The notes below the pieces were generated by a model that was not told the origin of the DNA, searched no databases, and worked only from the letters and a program-made list of their open reading frames with translations. From the NCBI GenBank assembly GCA_024399035.1, contig JAKSID010000027.1:1-33267 (forward strand): a DNA stretch of 33,267 nucleotides, given 5' to 3'. This DNA is from Fibrobacter sp. (GTDB taxonomy: Bacteria > Fibrobacterota > Fibrobacteria > Fibrobacterales > Fibrobacteraceae). Shown here piece after piece: positions 5,878 to 15,240 of the stretch; position 1 is the stretch's first letter, and every line of letters begins with the position of its first letter. Position numbers and translations under genes: made by a program.

Positions 5878-7830
5878 CTACAAATCGATTCCTGTGTCAC
5901 GTTTTTCAACAACCATTAAGCCTTTTTCGAACGAAGATTTGTTTGAAACAACAATGCAGGAATACTGAGCACGAGATACACCTGTATAAATAATTTCATT
6001 GCTCATCAACGGATGATTGTCTGTTTCCGGTAAGAAAATAAGTACGTGACCAAATTCAGACCCCTGTGACTTATGAATTGTCATTGCGTATGCCGGCACT
6101 AAAGCCTCATAATCAAAATCAGACAAAACAAAGCGCTTATATTCCTTGTTTTTGCAAAAAACCAACTGCAACGATTCTTCGCCACGTTCATTCTTTTCTG
6201 CAATCACAATTCCTATGTCTCCGTTGAAAATGCCAAAGTTATCCATATTCCTTGTGAGCATCAACATTTCACCAGCAAAGAAAAGATGATCCCTTTTTGA
6301 AGGATGGATTTTCTTGATTAGATAATCATTGATTTCATCAATGCCCATTCGAGATTTATGCTCGGCACAAAGTATGCGGGCAGATTCTAATTGTTCCTTG
6401 AAAATTACATCAAGGACTTCATCAGTAAATTCATGTTCCGCCTCTTCTGCAAAGTAGCCTGCAAAATTATTTGTAGCCTTCGCATAGAACTTTGTGTACC
6501 ACGCCTTGAGCAAATTCTTCTGTGCATCCGAAAGTTCGGAGCGTTTTCCCTGAGGAATATCAAAGAAAGTTACCTTAGAGAGTTCCTTTTCAACATATCC
6601 TTTTTTACCAGGGACATCATTAAGACAACTTTGCAGATTCGTTTTTTCTTCTAGTTTCTTAAAAGTAAATTCTTTAGGTAATCCGGCATGTTTCGCTTCA
6701 AGAATTTCTTCTACGACTTTAAGCAAATCTCCCGCAAAACGATTCGATTCATTAAGACGAACCATGATATCTTCTTTTTGCGCAAGCAAGTTGCCCAAAA
6801 CAGCACCCGCATCAACAGATGGCAACTGATTTTCATCACCTAAAAGGAATAACTTTGCGCTTGAAGGAACAGCCTTGAGAAGAGCCGCAAACAAGTTGAT
6901 GTCCACCATACTGGCTTCGTCAATAACAATCACAGAATTTTCAGGAAGTTGATTTTCCTCATTATAGCCAAATTCCTGCACACCTGGATTGTATTTCAAA
7001 AGACGATGAATTGTTTGAGCTCGCTGCATAATCGACCAGTCCAAGCCTTCATCCTTCGCATTCTTTTTTGCCTTATCCAAACTTTCGTTCATGCGATCGG
7101 CCGCCTTACCACTAGGCGCCGCCAAAAGAATCTGTTCAACACCGCCCTTTTTCAGCAAGGCTCGTAAAATGGAGAACACCACTGTCGTTTTTCCGGTGCC
7201 CGGTCCACCTGTTACGATAAGACTTCCCTGAGATCCCTTAGCAACAGCTTCTGCCTGTTTTTCCTTTAGTGCGTATCCATTGATTTCAATAGATTCTTTT
7301 TGAATTTTCTCAATGGAAGATGCCGAAGCCTCTTGTTTCTTAAACAACGCCTTCACGCGTTCTTCAATGCAAGTTTTTGCATAGAAATACTTTTGGATAA
7401 AAAGTCGATCATTTTGAATAATAAAGGGCACCGAAGCATCTTTATCATCAGAAATTATTTCTGAATATTTATTTTCTTTTATTTCCTTAATAGCTTTAGC
7501 AAACGCTTTTCTTATGCATTTCTCCACGTCTTGTTCATCAAGGTCGTATTCCTTGAATAAGGAGTCAATCCTTTCTTGATAAAGACTTTTTTGTGCGTTG
7601 AAATATTCAAAGAACAATTCTTCCGCCACCCCTTCTTTAAGAGAAATCAGGGTTGATCCCAACGACTCTCGAATCAACAGGAACAAAATGAACATCTTTG
7701 AAGCATCTGTCATATTGATTTTCAAATCATCATCCAGGAATCGAATCATACGCAGCTGCATCGGCGTTACACCACCCACAGCATGCAATACTTCGATAAA
7801 ATGGTTGTAAGTAAAATCATTATTTTTCAT
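5878..7830 (-). CDS. recD: RecD, exodeoxyribonuclease V alpha subunit
   Basis: RecD is the fast 5'-3' helicase motor of the RecBCD complex that processes DNA double-strand ends. From the chosen ATG the protein has 650 residues. Walker A is GGPGTGKT (208-215), Walker B is IVIDEAS (301-307), GDENQLP is motif III, and TIHKSQGSEF (584-593) is the superfamily 1 motif V/VI region. The N-terminal 170 residues are the RecB-contacting part. A longer TTG-initiated reading exists from 7842, but GGAGG sits 5 nt before the ATG at 7830, so the ATG is preferred. The start overlaps the end of recB by 11 nt, suggesting translational coupling. Confidence 0.93.
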   Translation of the reverse strand: MKNNDFTYNHFIEVLHAVGGVTPMQLRMIRFLDDDLKINMTDASKMFILFLLIRESLGSTLISLKEGVAEELFFEYFNAQKSLYQERIDSLFKEYDLDEQDVEKCIRKAFAKAIKEIKENKYSEIISDDKDASVPFIIQNDRLFIQKYFYAKTCIEERVKALFKKQEASASSIEKIQKESIEINGYALKEKQAEAVAKGSQGSLIVTGGPGTGKTTVVFSILRALLKKGGVEQILLAAPSGKAADRMNESLDKAKKNAKDEGLDWSIMQRAQTIHRLLKYNPGVQEFGYNEENQLPENSVIVIDEASMVDINLFAALLKAVPSSAKLFLLGDENQLPSVDAGAVLGNLLAQKEDIMVRLNESNRFAGDLLKVVEEILEAKHAGLPKEFTFKKLEEKTNLQSCLNDVPGKKGYVEKELSKVTFFDIPQGKRSELSDAQKNLLKAWYTKFYAKATNNFAGYFAEEAEHEFTDEVLDVIFKEQLESARILCAEHKSRMGIDEINDYLIKKIHPSKRDHLFFAGEMLMLTRNMDNFGIFNGDIGIVIAEKNERGEESLQLVFCKNKEYKRFVLSDFDYEALVPAYAMTIHKSQGSEFGHVLIFLPETDNHPLMSNEIIYTGVSRAQYSCIVVSNKSSFEKGLMVVEKRDTGIDL

Positions 7831-10800
7831 TGGAACCTCCAATGTTTACTCGTTCAATCATTATTTTTTCAAAGGCATTCTTCAGACTAGCATAATCCCA
7901 GAAGTCAAATTTAGCGGCAGCGTCTTCCACGTTTTCTGGCTGCTCGAACTTATGAGATAGAATACACTTTTCCCCATTTTCCGCACCGCGAGCAAAGACA
8001 TAATATATGCCACCAAAATGCTTTTCAAAAATTTCTTCTTCGCTTCGAGGAAATCCAGGGAAAGTCTTAAGCCACTTTATCAAATAATATGAGTACAACA
8101 CTTTTTGTACGGAATACTCACACGCATTGACCTGCAAAATCATTCGATCGGTATTGTACACTTCCAACCCATCGGATTTCCAGTCAAGAATGTAGTAGCG
8201 GCGATTTTCTCCTTCACCACGGATAAACAATAGATCGATAAAGCCCTTGATAATCGCATTGGGAGCAACGGGATCCGAGAACTGGAAAAGCATTTCACGC
8301 TTGGTCTGATCCTGTTGAAGGCCTGCCAATGTAAATTGACCACCATTGCGATCCGCAATAACTTCATGAAGAACATTGTACAATACATTTTTAAGTGCAG
8401 AGCCATGTTTTTCTGCATCAAACTTTAAATGTTCTTCACCAAAGGAATTTTCCATTAGATTCTGCAGTTCCGCACTCGATAAATAGCCCTTATCAACCTT
8501 AGAGAAATCCGTGCATTCGAAAATCTTATGGAGGGCATTACCAAAATGAGAACCTCGAGGAAGATCTGTCTTGAGAGTAAGGAATTCAGTATCTTGTCCG
8601 CAACCAACTTCGTCATCGGATGATGTTGGCGAATCACCATCTTGTACCACAGTTTCATGTTGTGCAGAACTCATAGCACCCTTCAATTCATCCGATGTAA
8701 TATGCTTATGGCGGGTAATCGAGGAGTACGCTTTCTGTTGCATTGTCTTAGAAGGCAAATTGAGATTTTCCAATTTTTCATCAATGGAATCATCTTCAAC
8801 CACGCCTTGAGAAGGTTCGCTCAATTTTTGGACACTTTCCTTAATGATGGCTTTGGCATTGGGAACAGGTTCAAAATCCATCTTCGCATATTCGTCCTTA
8901 AAGGAGCCTTGATCAAGCGCACTCTTTACAAAGTCCGATAACGGAGCCCCCTTTGAGCAAGAGTCCGTGTTCCATGTCATTACAAGATAACCAGCTCTTG
9001 TAAACGCCACATAGAATATCCTACGACTTTCCGCAGCATCAATGTCTTCAGAATTGTAACCAAATCCAATCTGTCGTTTATCACCAACAATCGTTCCCAA
9101 CGACACACTGACGCTGGTATATGCTCCGGTAAAGCCACCAAAGATAATGACAACCGGAAATTCCAATCCCTTGGAAGCATGCATGGTCATTAACTGAACA
9201 GCATCAATATCAGATCCCTTCGCCACAATGCCAGAATCGTCCTCTACGGAATCGCTTTCCGATTTTTTTGTATTCAGCTGACGCAAGTGTTGCGCAAGAC
9301 TCGTCAAGGAATAATTTCCAGACAGAAGACAGTCCTGCACATAGTCGCCAATCTGTTTTAATCTCGCAAGGCGTCCCATGTTCTCGGGAGAAGAAAGGAA
9401 GATCTCAACACCCGTATCTTTGTAAATAGCTTCGATCAGAGTCGTCCATCTTTTTTTCACCGCATATCTACGCCATTCGCCAAACATAGCCAACAAAGAA
9501 TTCTTTCCACATTCACTAGTGGCTTCAAAAGAATATTGAGCAACTTGTTCTAAACGCTTATCAGTTTGCTCGTCAAAGAAAGGCCTGAAGAAATCCGTAA
9601 GCATTGCAGCTCGCAATGTCCCTTGAAATTCGCGGGATTCATTTGGCGATGCGATGGCTCGCAGCAACCACTCCCAATGAGCGCATTCCTCACCGCTAAA
9701 AAGAGTAGCATCCTTATAACGTAAAAACGGAATACCCGCTGTAGAAAATTTTTCCTCGATAATGTCAAACTCTCGTGACTTACGAGTTAAAACAGCAACA
9801 TCCGAGAATTTAAGGTTCCGCCCCTTCACCTGCATCGCTGTTTTGCCATTTTCATCAACCTTAAACAATTCCGCCAGACGCTCTACACAAAAATCGGCAT
9901 AGCCACGCTCATCTTCTGCGGTAGAAATCCAAAACGGCTTAAAGTCGTCACCAAACGTTGCAACATTCCCCTTAGGGTTTCCTGCGGTTGCTGGTGAAAA
10001 TGTTTGGTTTTTATCAAAGAACAGGCAAAGTTCCTCACCATCGTCTCTTGCCATATCAGAGCCACAGAAAAGGGCATTGCAGGCTTTAATCATCTTTTCG
10101 GAAGACCTGTAGTTGGCTTCCAAAGTATAAAGCTTTCCCTTTATTTTTCCGGCAACTTCAAACTCTTTGATTTGTTCCTTCGCCTTCTTGTAGATTTCAA
10201 TATCCGCACCCTGAAATGCGTAAATAGATTGTTTAGGGTCACCCACAACAAGAATGTGGTTTCGTTCATTCAAGAACAGTTTTTCAAAGATTCCCCACTG
10301 TACTGCATTGGTATCCTGGAATTCATCAATAATGACCATTTTGTACTTCTTTTGCAAAGTACTCTTAAGCAAAGAACCTTCCTTGCTCACTTCCTGAAAC
10401 ACATTGGATATCAAATCATCAAAGGTTTTTTGTTTGTTTTCTTGTTTACTACGTTGCCAATCCTTGTAGATTTTTTTGGCAACTTTCAACACGAATAGAC
10501 GTTCCACTGAAGTTTTAAGCTTTGGCAGATTTGTTCTTGCAGGTATTACATCGAAACGACTTCGGATAGATGCGATTTGACTTTCCAAACCATTAAAATT
10601 TGGATGCACCTCATCAAACGTGGCATACCACTGTTCATTTACCTTTTGTAATTTTTTAACCTTTTCTTTCCAACCGTCCAGCCCATCTATTAAACCTCGC
10701 ACAGTCCAAGAAGATCTTGGGCCACATTTATATTCTTCTGCGGCATATGGTTCTAGCCTTTGAATTAAGCATTCAAGCTGTTCAATAGTACTTTTGTAAG

Positions 10801-11458
10801 CCGAAGATTCTGTACGAGGAGCAAAAGCAATCTCATAAACTTCCTTCTCCGTAAATTGAGATAGGCAATTTTGATAAAATTCATCACCATTATATGCAGG
10901 CCATTCAGTGGTATCCTCATTGTACTTTTCCAGAAGGTTCTTTACCAATGACGACAGTCTATCTCCATCCGCACCGTATTTAACGAAATCTGAAAATTCG
11001 CCATTTACCCATTCATCGCGGCATGCCTTGTCTACAAGGGACTTTAAACCGTTTTTGCCAACCAAGTCAAAAGAAAATGGCAAATTGGCATCGTAGGCAT
11101 AATTTGACATTGTCTTCTGGCAAAAGCCATGGAATGTAGAAATTTGAGCAGAATCAATAGCATCAACTGATTTTTGAATTTTCTTTCGTTGCCCCGCATC
11201 TAGAGAAGTATCTTGCACAGTCTTTTTCAATGCTGAAAGGATTCTCTCGCGCAGTTCGCCAGCAGCCTTTTCGGTAAATGTCACCAACATCAATTGACTC
11301 AAGTCAACAAAATCTTTGGAACTCTTAATAAGCTCTACAACCAGGTTTTCAATGGTATAGGTTTTACCAGTACCTGCCGAGGCTTCTACAATGCAGTGTT
11401 GAACATTACCACTGATTAAATCATTTGCAATTTCTTCATATTTTTGGACATTCGCCAT
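7820..11458 (-). CDS. recB: RecB, exodeoxyribonuclease V beta subunit
   Basis: RecB supplies the 3'-5' helicase and the only nuclease site of RecBCD. From the ATG at 11458 the protein has 1212 residues, typical for RecB. Walker A is ASAGTGKT (26-33), VTFTEKAAGELRERI follows as motif Ia, Walker B is IIDEFQDT (376-383), then ANYRSS and MTMHASKGLEFPVV motifs. The C-terminal nuclease has GFIDLL, LDWKSDG (D1092 and K1094) and the Q...YSYYL segment. A GTG six bases upstream is also in frame, but it overlaps the AGAGG Shine-Dalgarno that sits 5 nt before the ATG. recC ends 8 nt upstream. The region around residues 880-940 is acidic and probably the flexible tether to the nuclease. Confidence 0.95.
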   Translation of the reverse strand: MANVQKYEEIANDLISGNVQHCIVEASAGTGKTYTIENLVVELIKSSKDFVDLSQLMLVTFTEKAAGELRERILSALKKTVQDTSLDAGQRKKIQKSVDAIDSAQISTFHGFCQKTMSNYAYDANLPFSFDLVGKNGLKSLVDKACRDEWVNGEFSDFVKYGADGDRLSSLVKNLLEKYNEDTTEWPAYNGDEFYQNCLSQFTEKEVYEIAFAPRTESSAYKSTIEQLECLIQRLEPYAAEEYKCGPRSSWTVRGLIDGLDGWKEKVKKLQKVNEQWYATFDEVHPNFNGLESQIASIRSRFDVIPARTNLPKLKTSVERLFVLKVAKKIYKDWQRSKQENKQKTFDDLISNVFQEVSKEGSLLKSTLQKKYKMVIIDEFQDTNAVQWGIFEKLFLNERNHILVVGDPKQSIYAFQGADIEIYKKAKEQIKEFEVAGKIKGKLYTLEANYRSSEKMIKACNALFCGSDMARDDGEELCLFFDKNQTFSPATAGNPKGNVATFGDDFKPFWISTAEDERGYADFCVERLAELFKVDENGKTAMQVKGRNLKFSDVAVLTRKSREFDIIEEKFSTAGIPFLRYKDATLFSGEECAHWEWLLRAIASPNESREFQGTLRAAMLTDFFRPFFDEQTDKRLEQVAQYSFEATSECGKNSLLAMFGEWRRYAVKKRWTTLIEAIYKDTGVEIFLSSPENMGRLARLKQIGDYVQDCLLSGNYSLTSLAQHLRQLNTKKSESDSVEDDSGIVAKGSDIDAVQLMTMHASKGLEFPVVIIFGGFTGAYTSVSVSLGTIVGDKRQIGFGYNSEDIDAAESRRIFYVAFTRAGYLVMTWNTDSCSKGAPLSDFVKSALDQGSFKDEYAKMDFEPVPNAKAIIKESVQKLSEPSQGVVEDDSIDEKLENLNLPSKTMQQKAYSSITRHKHITSDELKGAMSSAQHETVVQDGDSPTSSDDEVGCGQDTEFLTLKTDLPRGSHFGNALHKIFECTDFSKVDKGYLSSAELQNLMENSFGEEHLKFDAEKHGSALKNVLYNVLHEVIADRNGGQFTLAGLQQDQTKREMLFQFSDPVAPNAIIKGFIDLLFIRGEGENRRYYILDWKSDGLEVYNTDRMILQVNACEYSVQKVLYSYYLIKWLKTFPGFPRSEEEIFEKHFGGIYYVFARGAENGEKCILSHKFEQPENVEDAAAKFDFWDYASLKNAFEKIMIERVNIGGSNEK

Positions 11459-11466
11459 AAACACCT

Positions 11467-14400
11467 CTACTCAAACTGAATCCCGCTTACAAGAGCACCC
11501 ATCTTTTCAACACCGATCTTCAAATCTTTTGAAATCCATTTATTTGAAAAGCCGCAATCCTTGTAATCAAATATTTTGAATAATGGGAAATAGTCCGACT
11601 TATACTCCGCATAATCGCCGCTTGTAAATTCAGCAAAAGATTTCATCAATATTTTTTCACGTGTATCAGACTCTTCTTCTTTCAAGACCTTCCAAACAAA
11701 ATTTATAGGCAATAACATCCGGAATTTTTCAACAAAGGCCGCTTCGTAGATTGCGTTCAATCTATCCTTTGCCGCACTCTGACTTAAATTAATATGTACT
11801 TTTTGAGTTCCATCAGAGAAGAATACCACACTAGTTACAGATTCACATTCTCCAGTGGCCAAAAGAATTAATCCTTGAACATACTGCAAAATATGTTTTT
11901 TTAGTTTTTCAACACCCTTGCCGTTTTTGTCCTTCATATTTTCGATGCTGGGGTCAAATAAAGTTATTGCCGTACCGTCTCTAAAATACTGCTTTATTTC
12001 CGTTTGCAGAACAACGTTTCCCGAAAGAGTGTACTCCTTTTTTAAAGGTATTTTGTTCAAAAGTTGTTTTCCATCCATGTCGTCAATAGCTTTCACCTGA
12101 ACTTCAAATATTTCTTGAAGATTCTTTTTTACTGCATCATTAAAAGGAGCCGCAGGTAAATCGCCCGCATTCTCGCTAAGAGAGAAGTCAAAATCTTTCT
12201 CGTCATAACGCAAATAACGTTCGATATAATCATGATCTATCTTATACTTCTTCAGGTATTCAGCATCAATGGGTTCAAACTGATCCTTTACGACACTTTC
12301 ATCCTCATCTCTTATATTCAAGGAATTTGACACCTGAAATTCAAAGGGGTTTTCTAAGAATTTTTTCAACTGACGATCAGTGATGACAATTTTCTTCTCT
12401 TCATCCGATTTACTACGCTGAACAATAGAATAGACTTGCTGAGAGCCTTTTGACTCACGTTTAGAGACGCAATAGTTTCGATAGCTACGGCGAGTATACA
12501 AGTCTTCGTAAGGGCGTTTTTCGCTTAGAGTCAATTCGGTGTAGAACTTATTAAATTCATAAGGACTTTTCAGTATGGAAAGATTTATGAAATCGAATAA
12601 TTCGCGAACAACACTAGACGTATCTAGCTTAGATGCCTTTTTCAGATTTTGATTGACATAACTAATATGGAATGATTCCTCTGCGCTCATTAACTGGCAA
12701 AGGAATACATATTTATTTTTATCAACGATATTGTCGTCACCAAGGATTCGTCCAGCTGCAATACGTAAATCCAGGGAATTATCTTCATTGACTCCCGGGT
12801 ACTGTTCTGCACCCATGCCCATAAGAAACAAATGCTTGGCCGGAACAACGCGATTCGGCATCAATTTCATGAAAGAAACACCATCAATAAATAATTTATC
12901 GGAACTTGCTTTGGCATTTCCCACAGTTTGTTTCAGACAATAGTACGCTATTTTGAACGGAAGTTCTTCCACCCCAGAAGCAACCATTAGCTTAAGGGAA
13001 TGGAACGCCAAATAAATGCTGCTCATGGCGGATTTTTCTTCGGATCCGCGCAACCAAACAATCAAATCGTCTTTTAAAGATTCTAGCTGGTTTTCGTCCT
13101 TAATCTTATCATTTTCACTAGACTGAGCAAACTTTTCCAAATCGTCCAACACAGCAATGAACTTTACCAAAGAGCTTTCATCCGAAGCTTCCATAGAAGC
13201 ATAAGGAATAATATCTCCAAACGGTTTATTCATCCACTTACTAAGAAGCAATCGTTTAACGGTACGCTTCCACGTAAAAGCATCTTCTGTTGCCTTGCAG
13301 CGATAAGCAGGCAATTCATTTACAATGGCCTGATAATTTTCAACATCATATTGAGTAATGTTTCTCGAAGCCTGAACTACGGGATTTTCTAACAGCAAAA
13401 AAAGCTGTTCGCGATTAAAGTTCCCCGATTCACGAACATCCAACAAAACACTCAAGGCATCAGCAGTAAAGGAGGTTCCTTCCTTTGAATCAAGGATTTT
13501 ATAAGGGACCCCTTTCTTGTAACCCGCACTTTCAAAAACCTGAACAATAGCCGAGTGATAATCATCCAGATTTGGAGCTAACACCAGAATGTCCTTAATG
13601 TTGCCACCGTTTTCTAGGATTTTACAGATTTGAGTGTGAAGATTTTCAACTTCTCGAATATAATTTGGGGCTGCGGTTATGGTAAAGGAATCATCCCTAT
13701 CCATACGCGGCATCGCTACGCCCTCGTCTTCCAAACTACACTTTCGATTCAACACCAAGGATTGAGCTGCATGCAAAACAGAATCGTACGTTTCCTTTTT
13801 TGGAATAGGATCAAGGTCATAATCAACCAGCTGATTCCAAGTACGGACATTTTCACGACCACTTTTACCGAAACGCATCAACAGGGGATTTTCGTTTTCC
13901 GGGCAGTTGCCGAATTCATCCAATTCAGCATTATACTTAGAACTTCTGCAATCCACGTCTTCCCAATACTCACTACAGGGATTCTGAATAAAGGCTACAA
14001 TCTCGGCTCCGGCATCAGACATTTCCTTGAGCATCTTGTGGTAGAATTGGCCTACGTTGGATAAGCCAAAAATGAAGAACTTTCTACCTGCATATTCTTT
14101 AAGGCAAGTTTTTTTGACATTAAACCAATATGGCAATGTCATGTACTGTAACTGAGTTTCATTTTTCGCATTATATGCATCAAAAACTTTCTGGAAAAAC
14201 GAGGTCCCTTCTGCACCCTTATGGAAAACGGCACTATAGATGTCTCTCTGCCATTTTTCCTTGGGTCCAAAAAATTCCTTTACATCTCCATCTTTCCAGT
14301 AGTCTAGAATTTCAGGCCTTGTCAGTTCATAATCGCGGAATAGGGAACTGAGTTTTTGCGACAGGTCGAACGCCTTCGCCTCGTCAATACCAGCAACCCC

Positions 14401-14760
14401 AGCTTCAGCAATAGGAGCCACCCCCGCTTTTTGCAAATATGTCAAGCATTGCTCGGGAAGAGTCTTTGCGTTTTCCAAAAAATATGCCAGGATGACACTT
14501 TGCAAGATATCATCCGTCAACAGCTTCTGATTTTCGTCTGGTTGCAAGGATTCCCATAGAAACGCATCGATGGTCTTGGCATTCAAGTTTCCAATAGCAC
14601 CATACTCGCCAATCCACTTGAGGCGGAACCACTGCTCAATCTTTTTATCCGGAAAAATGATTGCGGGAGCTGTAAAAGGGTCTGTCCAGGCGGATTTTAA
14701 TTGGTCAATGGCCTGATCGGCAAGAACATTCAGATTGGAGGCGAAATTCAAATTTATCAT
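11467..14760 (-). CDS. recC: RecC, exodeoxyribonuclease V gamma subunit
   Basis: RecC is the scaffold of RecBCD and the subunit that reads Chi; it holds inactive helicase and nuclease folds. The 1097-residue length fits the family. The N-terminus (APAIIFPDKKIEQWFRLKW) matches the RecC opening helicase-like segment with no usable P-loop, as expected. LFLMGMGAEQYPGVNEDNSLDLR (around 645-667) is the family's conserved internal segment. The C-terminus (KWISKDLKIGVEKMGALVSG) is nuclease-like without a DxK site. It is the first gene of recC-recB-recD. No clear Shine-Dalgarno precedes the ATG, while TATATTTG ends 4 nt upstream. The whole operon is more AT-rich than the flanking genes. Confidence 0.92.
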   Translation of the reverse strand: MINLNFASNLNVLADQAIDQLKSAWTDPFTAPAIIFPDKKIEQWFRLKWIGEYGAIGNLNAKTIDAFLWESLQPDENQKLLTDDILQSVILAYFLENAKTLPEQCLTYLQKAGVAPIAEAGVAGIDEAKAFDLSQKLSSLFRDYELTRPEILDYWKDGDVKEFFGPKEKWQRDIYSAVFHKGAEGTSFFQKVFDAYNAKNETQLQYMTLPYWFNVKKTCLKEYAGRKFFIFGLSNVGQFYHKMLKEMSDAGAEIVAFIQNPCSEYWEDVDCRSSKYNAELDEFGNCPENENPLLMRFGKSGRENVRTWNQLVDYDLDPIPKKETYDSVLHAAQSLVLNRKCSLEDEGVAMPRMDRDDSFTITAAPNYIREVENLHTQICKILENGGNIKDILVLAPNLDDYHSAIVQVFESAGYKKGVPYKILDSKEGTSFTADALSVLLDVRESGNFNREQLFLLLENPVVQASRNITQYDVENYQAIVNELPAYRCKATEDAFTWKRTVKRLLLSKWMNKPFGDIIPYASMEASDESSLVKFIAVLDDLEKFAQSSENDKIKDENQLESLKDDLIVWLRGSEEKSAMSSIYLAFHSLKLMVASGVEELPFKIAYYCLKQTVGNAKASSDKLFIDGVSFMKLMPNRVVPAKHLFLMGMGAEQYPGVNEDNSLDLRIAAGRILGDDNIVDKNKYVFLCQLMSAEESFHISYVNQNLKKASKLDTSSVVRELFDFINLSILKSPYEFNKFYTELTLSEKRPYEDLYTRRSYRNYCVSKRESKGSQQVYSIVQRSKSDEEKKIVITDRQLKKFLENPFEFQVSNSLNIRDEDESVVKDQFEPIDAEYLKKYKIDHDYIERYLRYDEKDFDFSLSENAGDLPAAPFNDAVKKNLQEIFEVQVKAIDDMDGKQLLNKIPLKKEYTLSGNVVLQTEIKQYFRDGTAITLFDPSIENMKDKNGKGVEKLKKHILQYVQGLILLATGECESVTSVVFFSDGTQKVHINLSQSAAKDRLNAIYEAAFVEKFRMLLPINFVWKVLKEEESDTREKILMKSFAEFTSGDYAEYKSDYFPLFKIFDYKDCGFSNKWISKDLKIGVEKMGALVSGIQFE

Positions 14761-14764
14761 ACTT

Positions 14765-14799
14765 CAAATATATATCGTTTATCGGTCATTTTTTGTCAA
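14765..14799 (-). promoter_or_regulatory. Putative recCBD promoter
   Basis: On the minus strand a perfect TTGACA (14794-14799) is followed 17 bp later by GATATA, and TATATTTG (14765-14772) ends 4 nt before the recC ATG. Either -10 reading places the transcription start within a few bases of the start codon, implying a leaderless or nearly leaderless mRNA. Confidence 0.45.
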
Positions 14800-14892
14800 A
14801 CCAATGTTGAACGTCAAGAAAACGCGCAGAGGTTATTTTCGAGTTCCGGAAAAAGGCTTTTACAGATTAAAAAAAGGCGATTTCTGCAAAAT

Positions 14893-14931
14893 GTGCCACT
14901 AATTCGCACTTTTGTTGCGTTTGGTGACACA
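14893..14931. promoter_or_regulatory. Long dyad motif, copy 1
   Basis: TGTGCCACTAA (14893-14903) is inversely repeated by TTGGTGACACA (14921-14931), matching at 9 of 11 positions. The left arm runs on as CACTAATTCGCA (14897-14908), and a 12-bp less conserved stretch separates it from the right arm. The same layout recurs at 15071-15110, which supports a protein-binding site. Confidence 0.6.
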
Positions 14932-15070
14932 ATTTTTAATTTATTCGCACTCAAAATCACAAAATCGGACGAAATCCCGCAGCAAATGAGACGAAAGAGC
15001 CCTCCAAAGTGTTCTTTTTGAGGATTTAACGGCCCAAAAACACCCAAAGGACATTACTTTGTTCAATATT

Positions 15071-15110
15071 TTTGTCACTAATTCGCATTTTCCACTCACT
15101 TGGTGACACA
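15071..15110. promoter_or_regulatory. Long dyad motif, copy 2
   Basis: CACTAATTCGCA (15076-15087) and TTGGTGACACA (15100-15110) are identical to copy 1 and separated by the same 12 bp, although the 12 bp themselves differ at most positions. The outer arms TTTGTCACTAA and TTGGTGACACA are inverted repeats at 9 of 11 positions. The copy lies 130 bp before the TIGR02147 start codon. Confidence 0.6.
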
Positions 15111-15240
15111 TTTTCACGTTTTTCGACATTTCGCCCCCTCGCCTGCTGTTGAGAATTGGTGTTGTAAATTAGGCAACGGAAGTTCAACGGCCCGAACGAA
15201 ATGTAACGTTTTTTTATCTTTAGGTATGTAGATTATAGAT

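Larger units (their letters stand above)
14761..15240. other. 480-bp divergent intergenic region (recC / TIGR02147 gene)
   Basis: No gene is supported here; short open frames lack Shine-Dalgarno sites and family resemblance. The region is AT-rich and holds the recC promoter at its left end, two copies of a long dyad (14893-14931 and 15071-15110), and a TATCTTTAG -10-like box (15215-15223) before the TIGR02147 gene. Confidence 0.7.

Noticed and set aside
7820..7842. TTG start for recD at 7842
   Set aside because: It lies on the GGAGG that properly serves the ATG at 7830.
14781..15240. Possible small genes or an RNA gene between recC and the TIGR02147 gene
   Set aside because: The short frames have no ribosome sites or family features, and no tRNA-like or conserved RNA fold could be recognised by eye.
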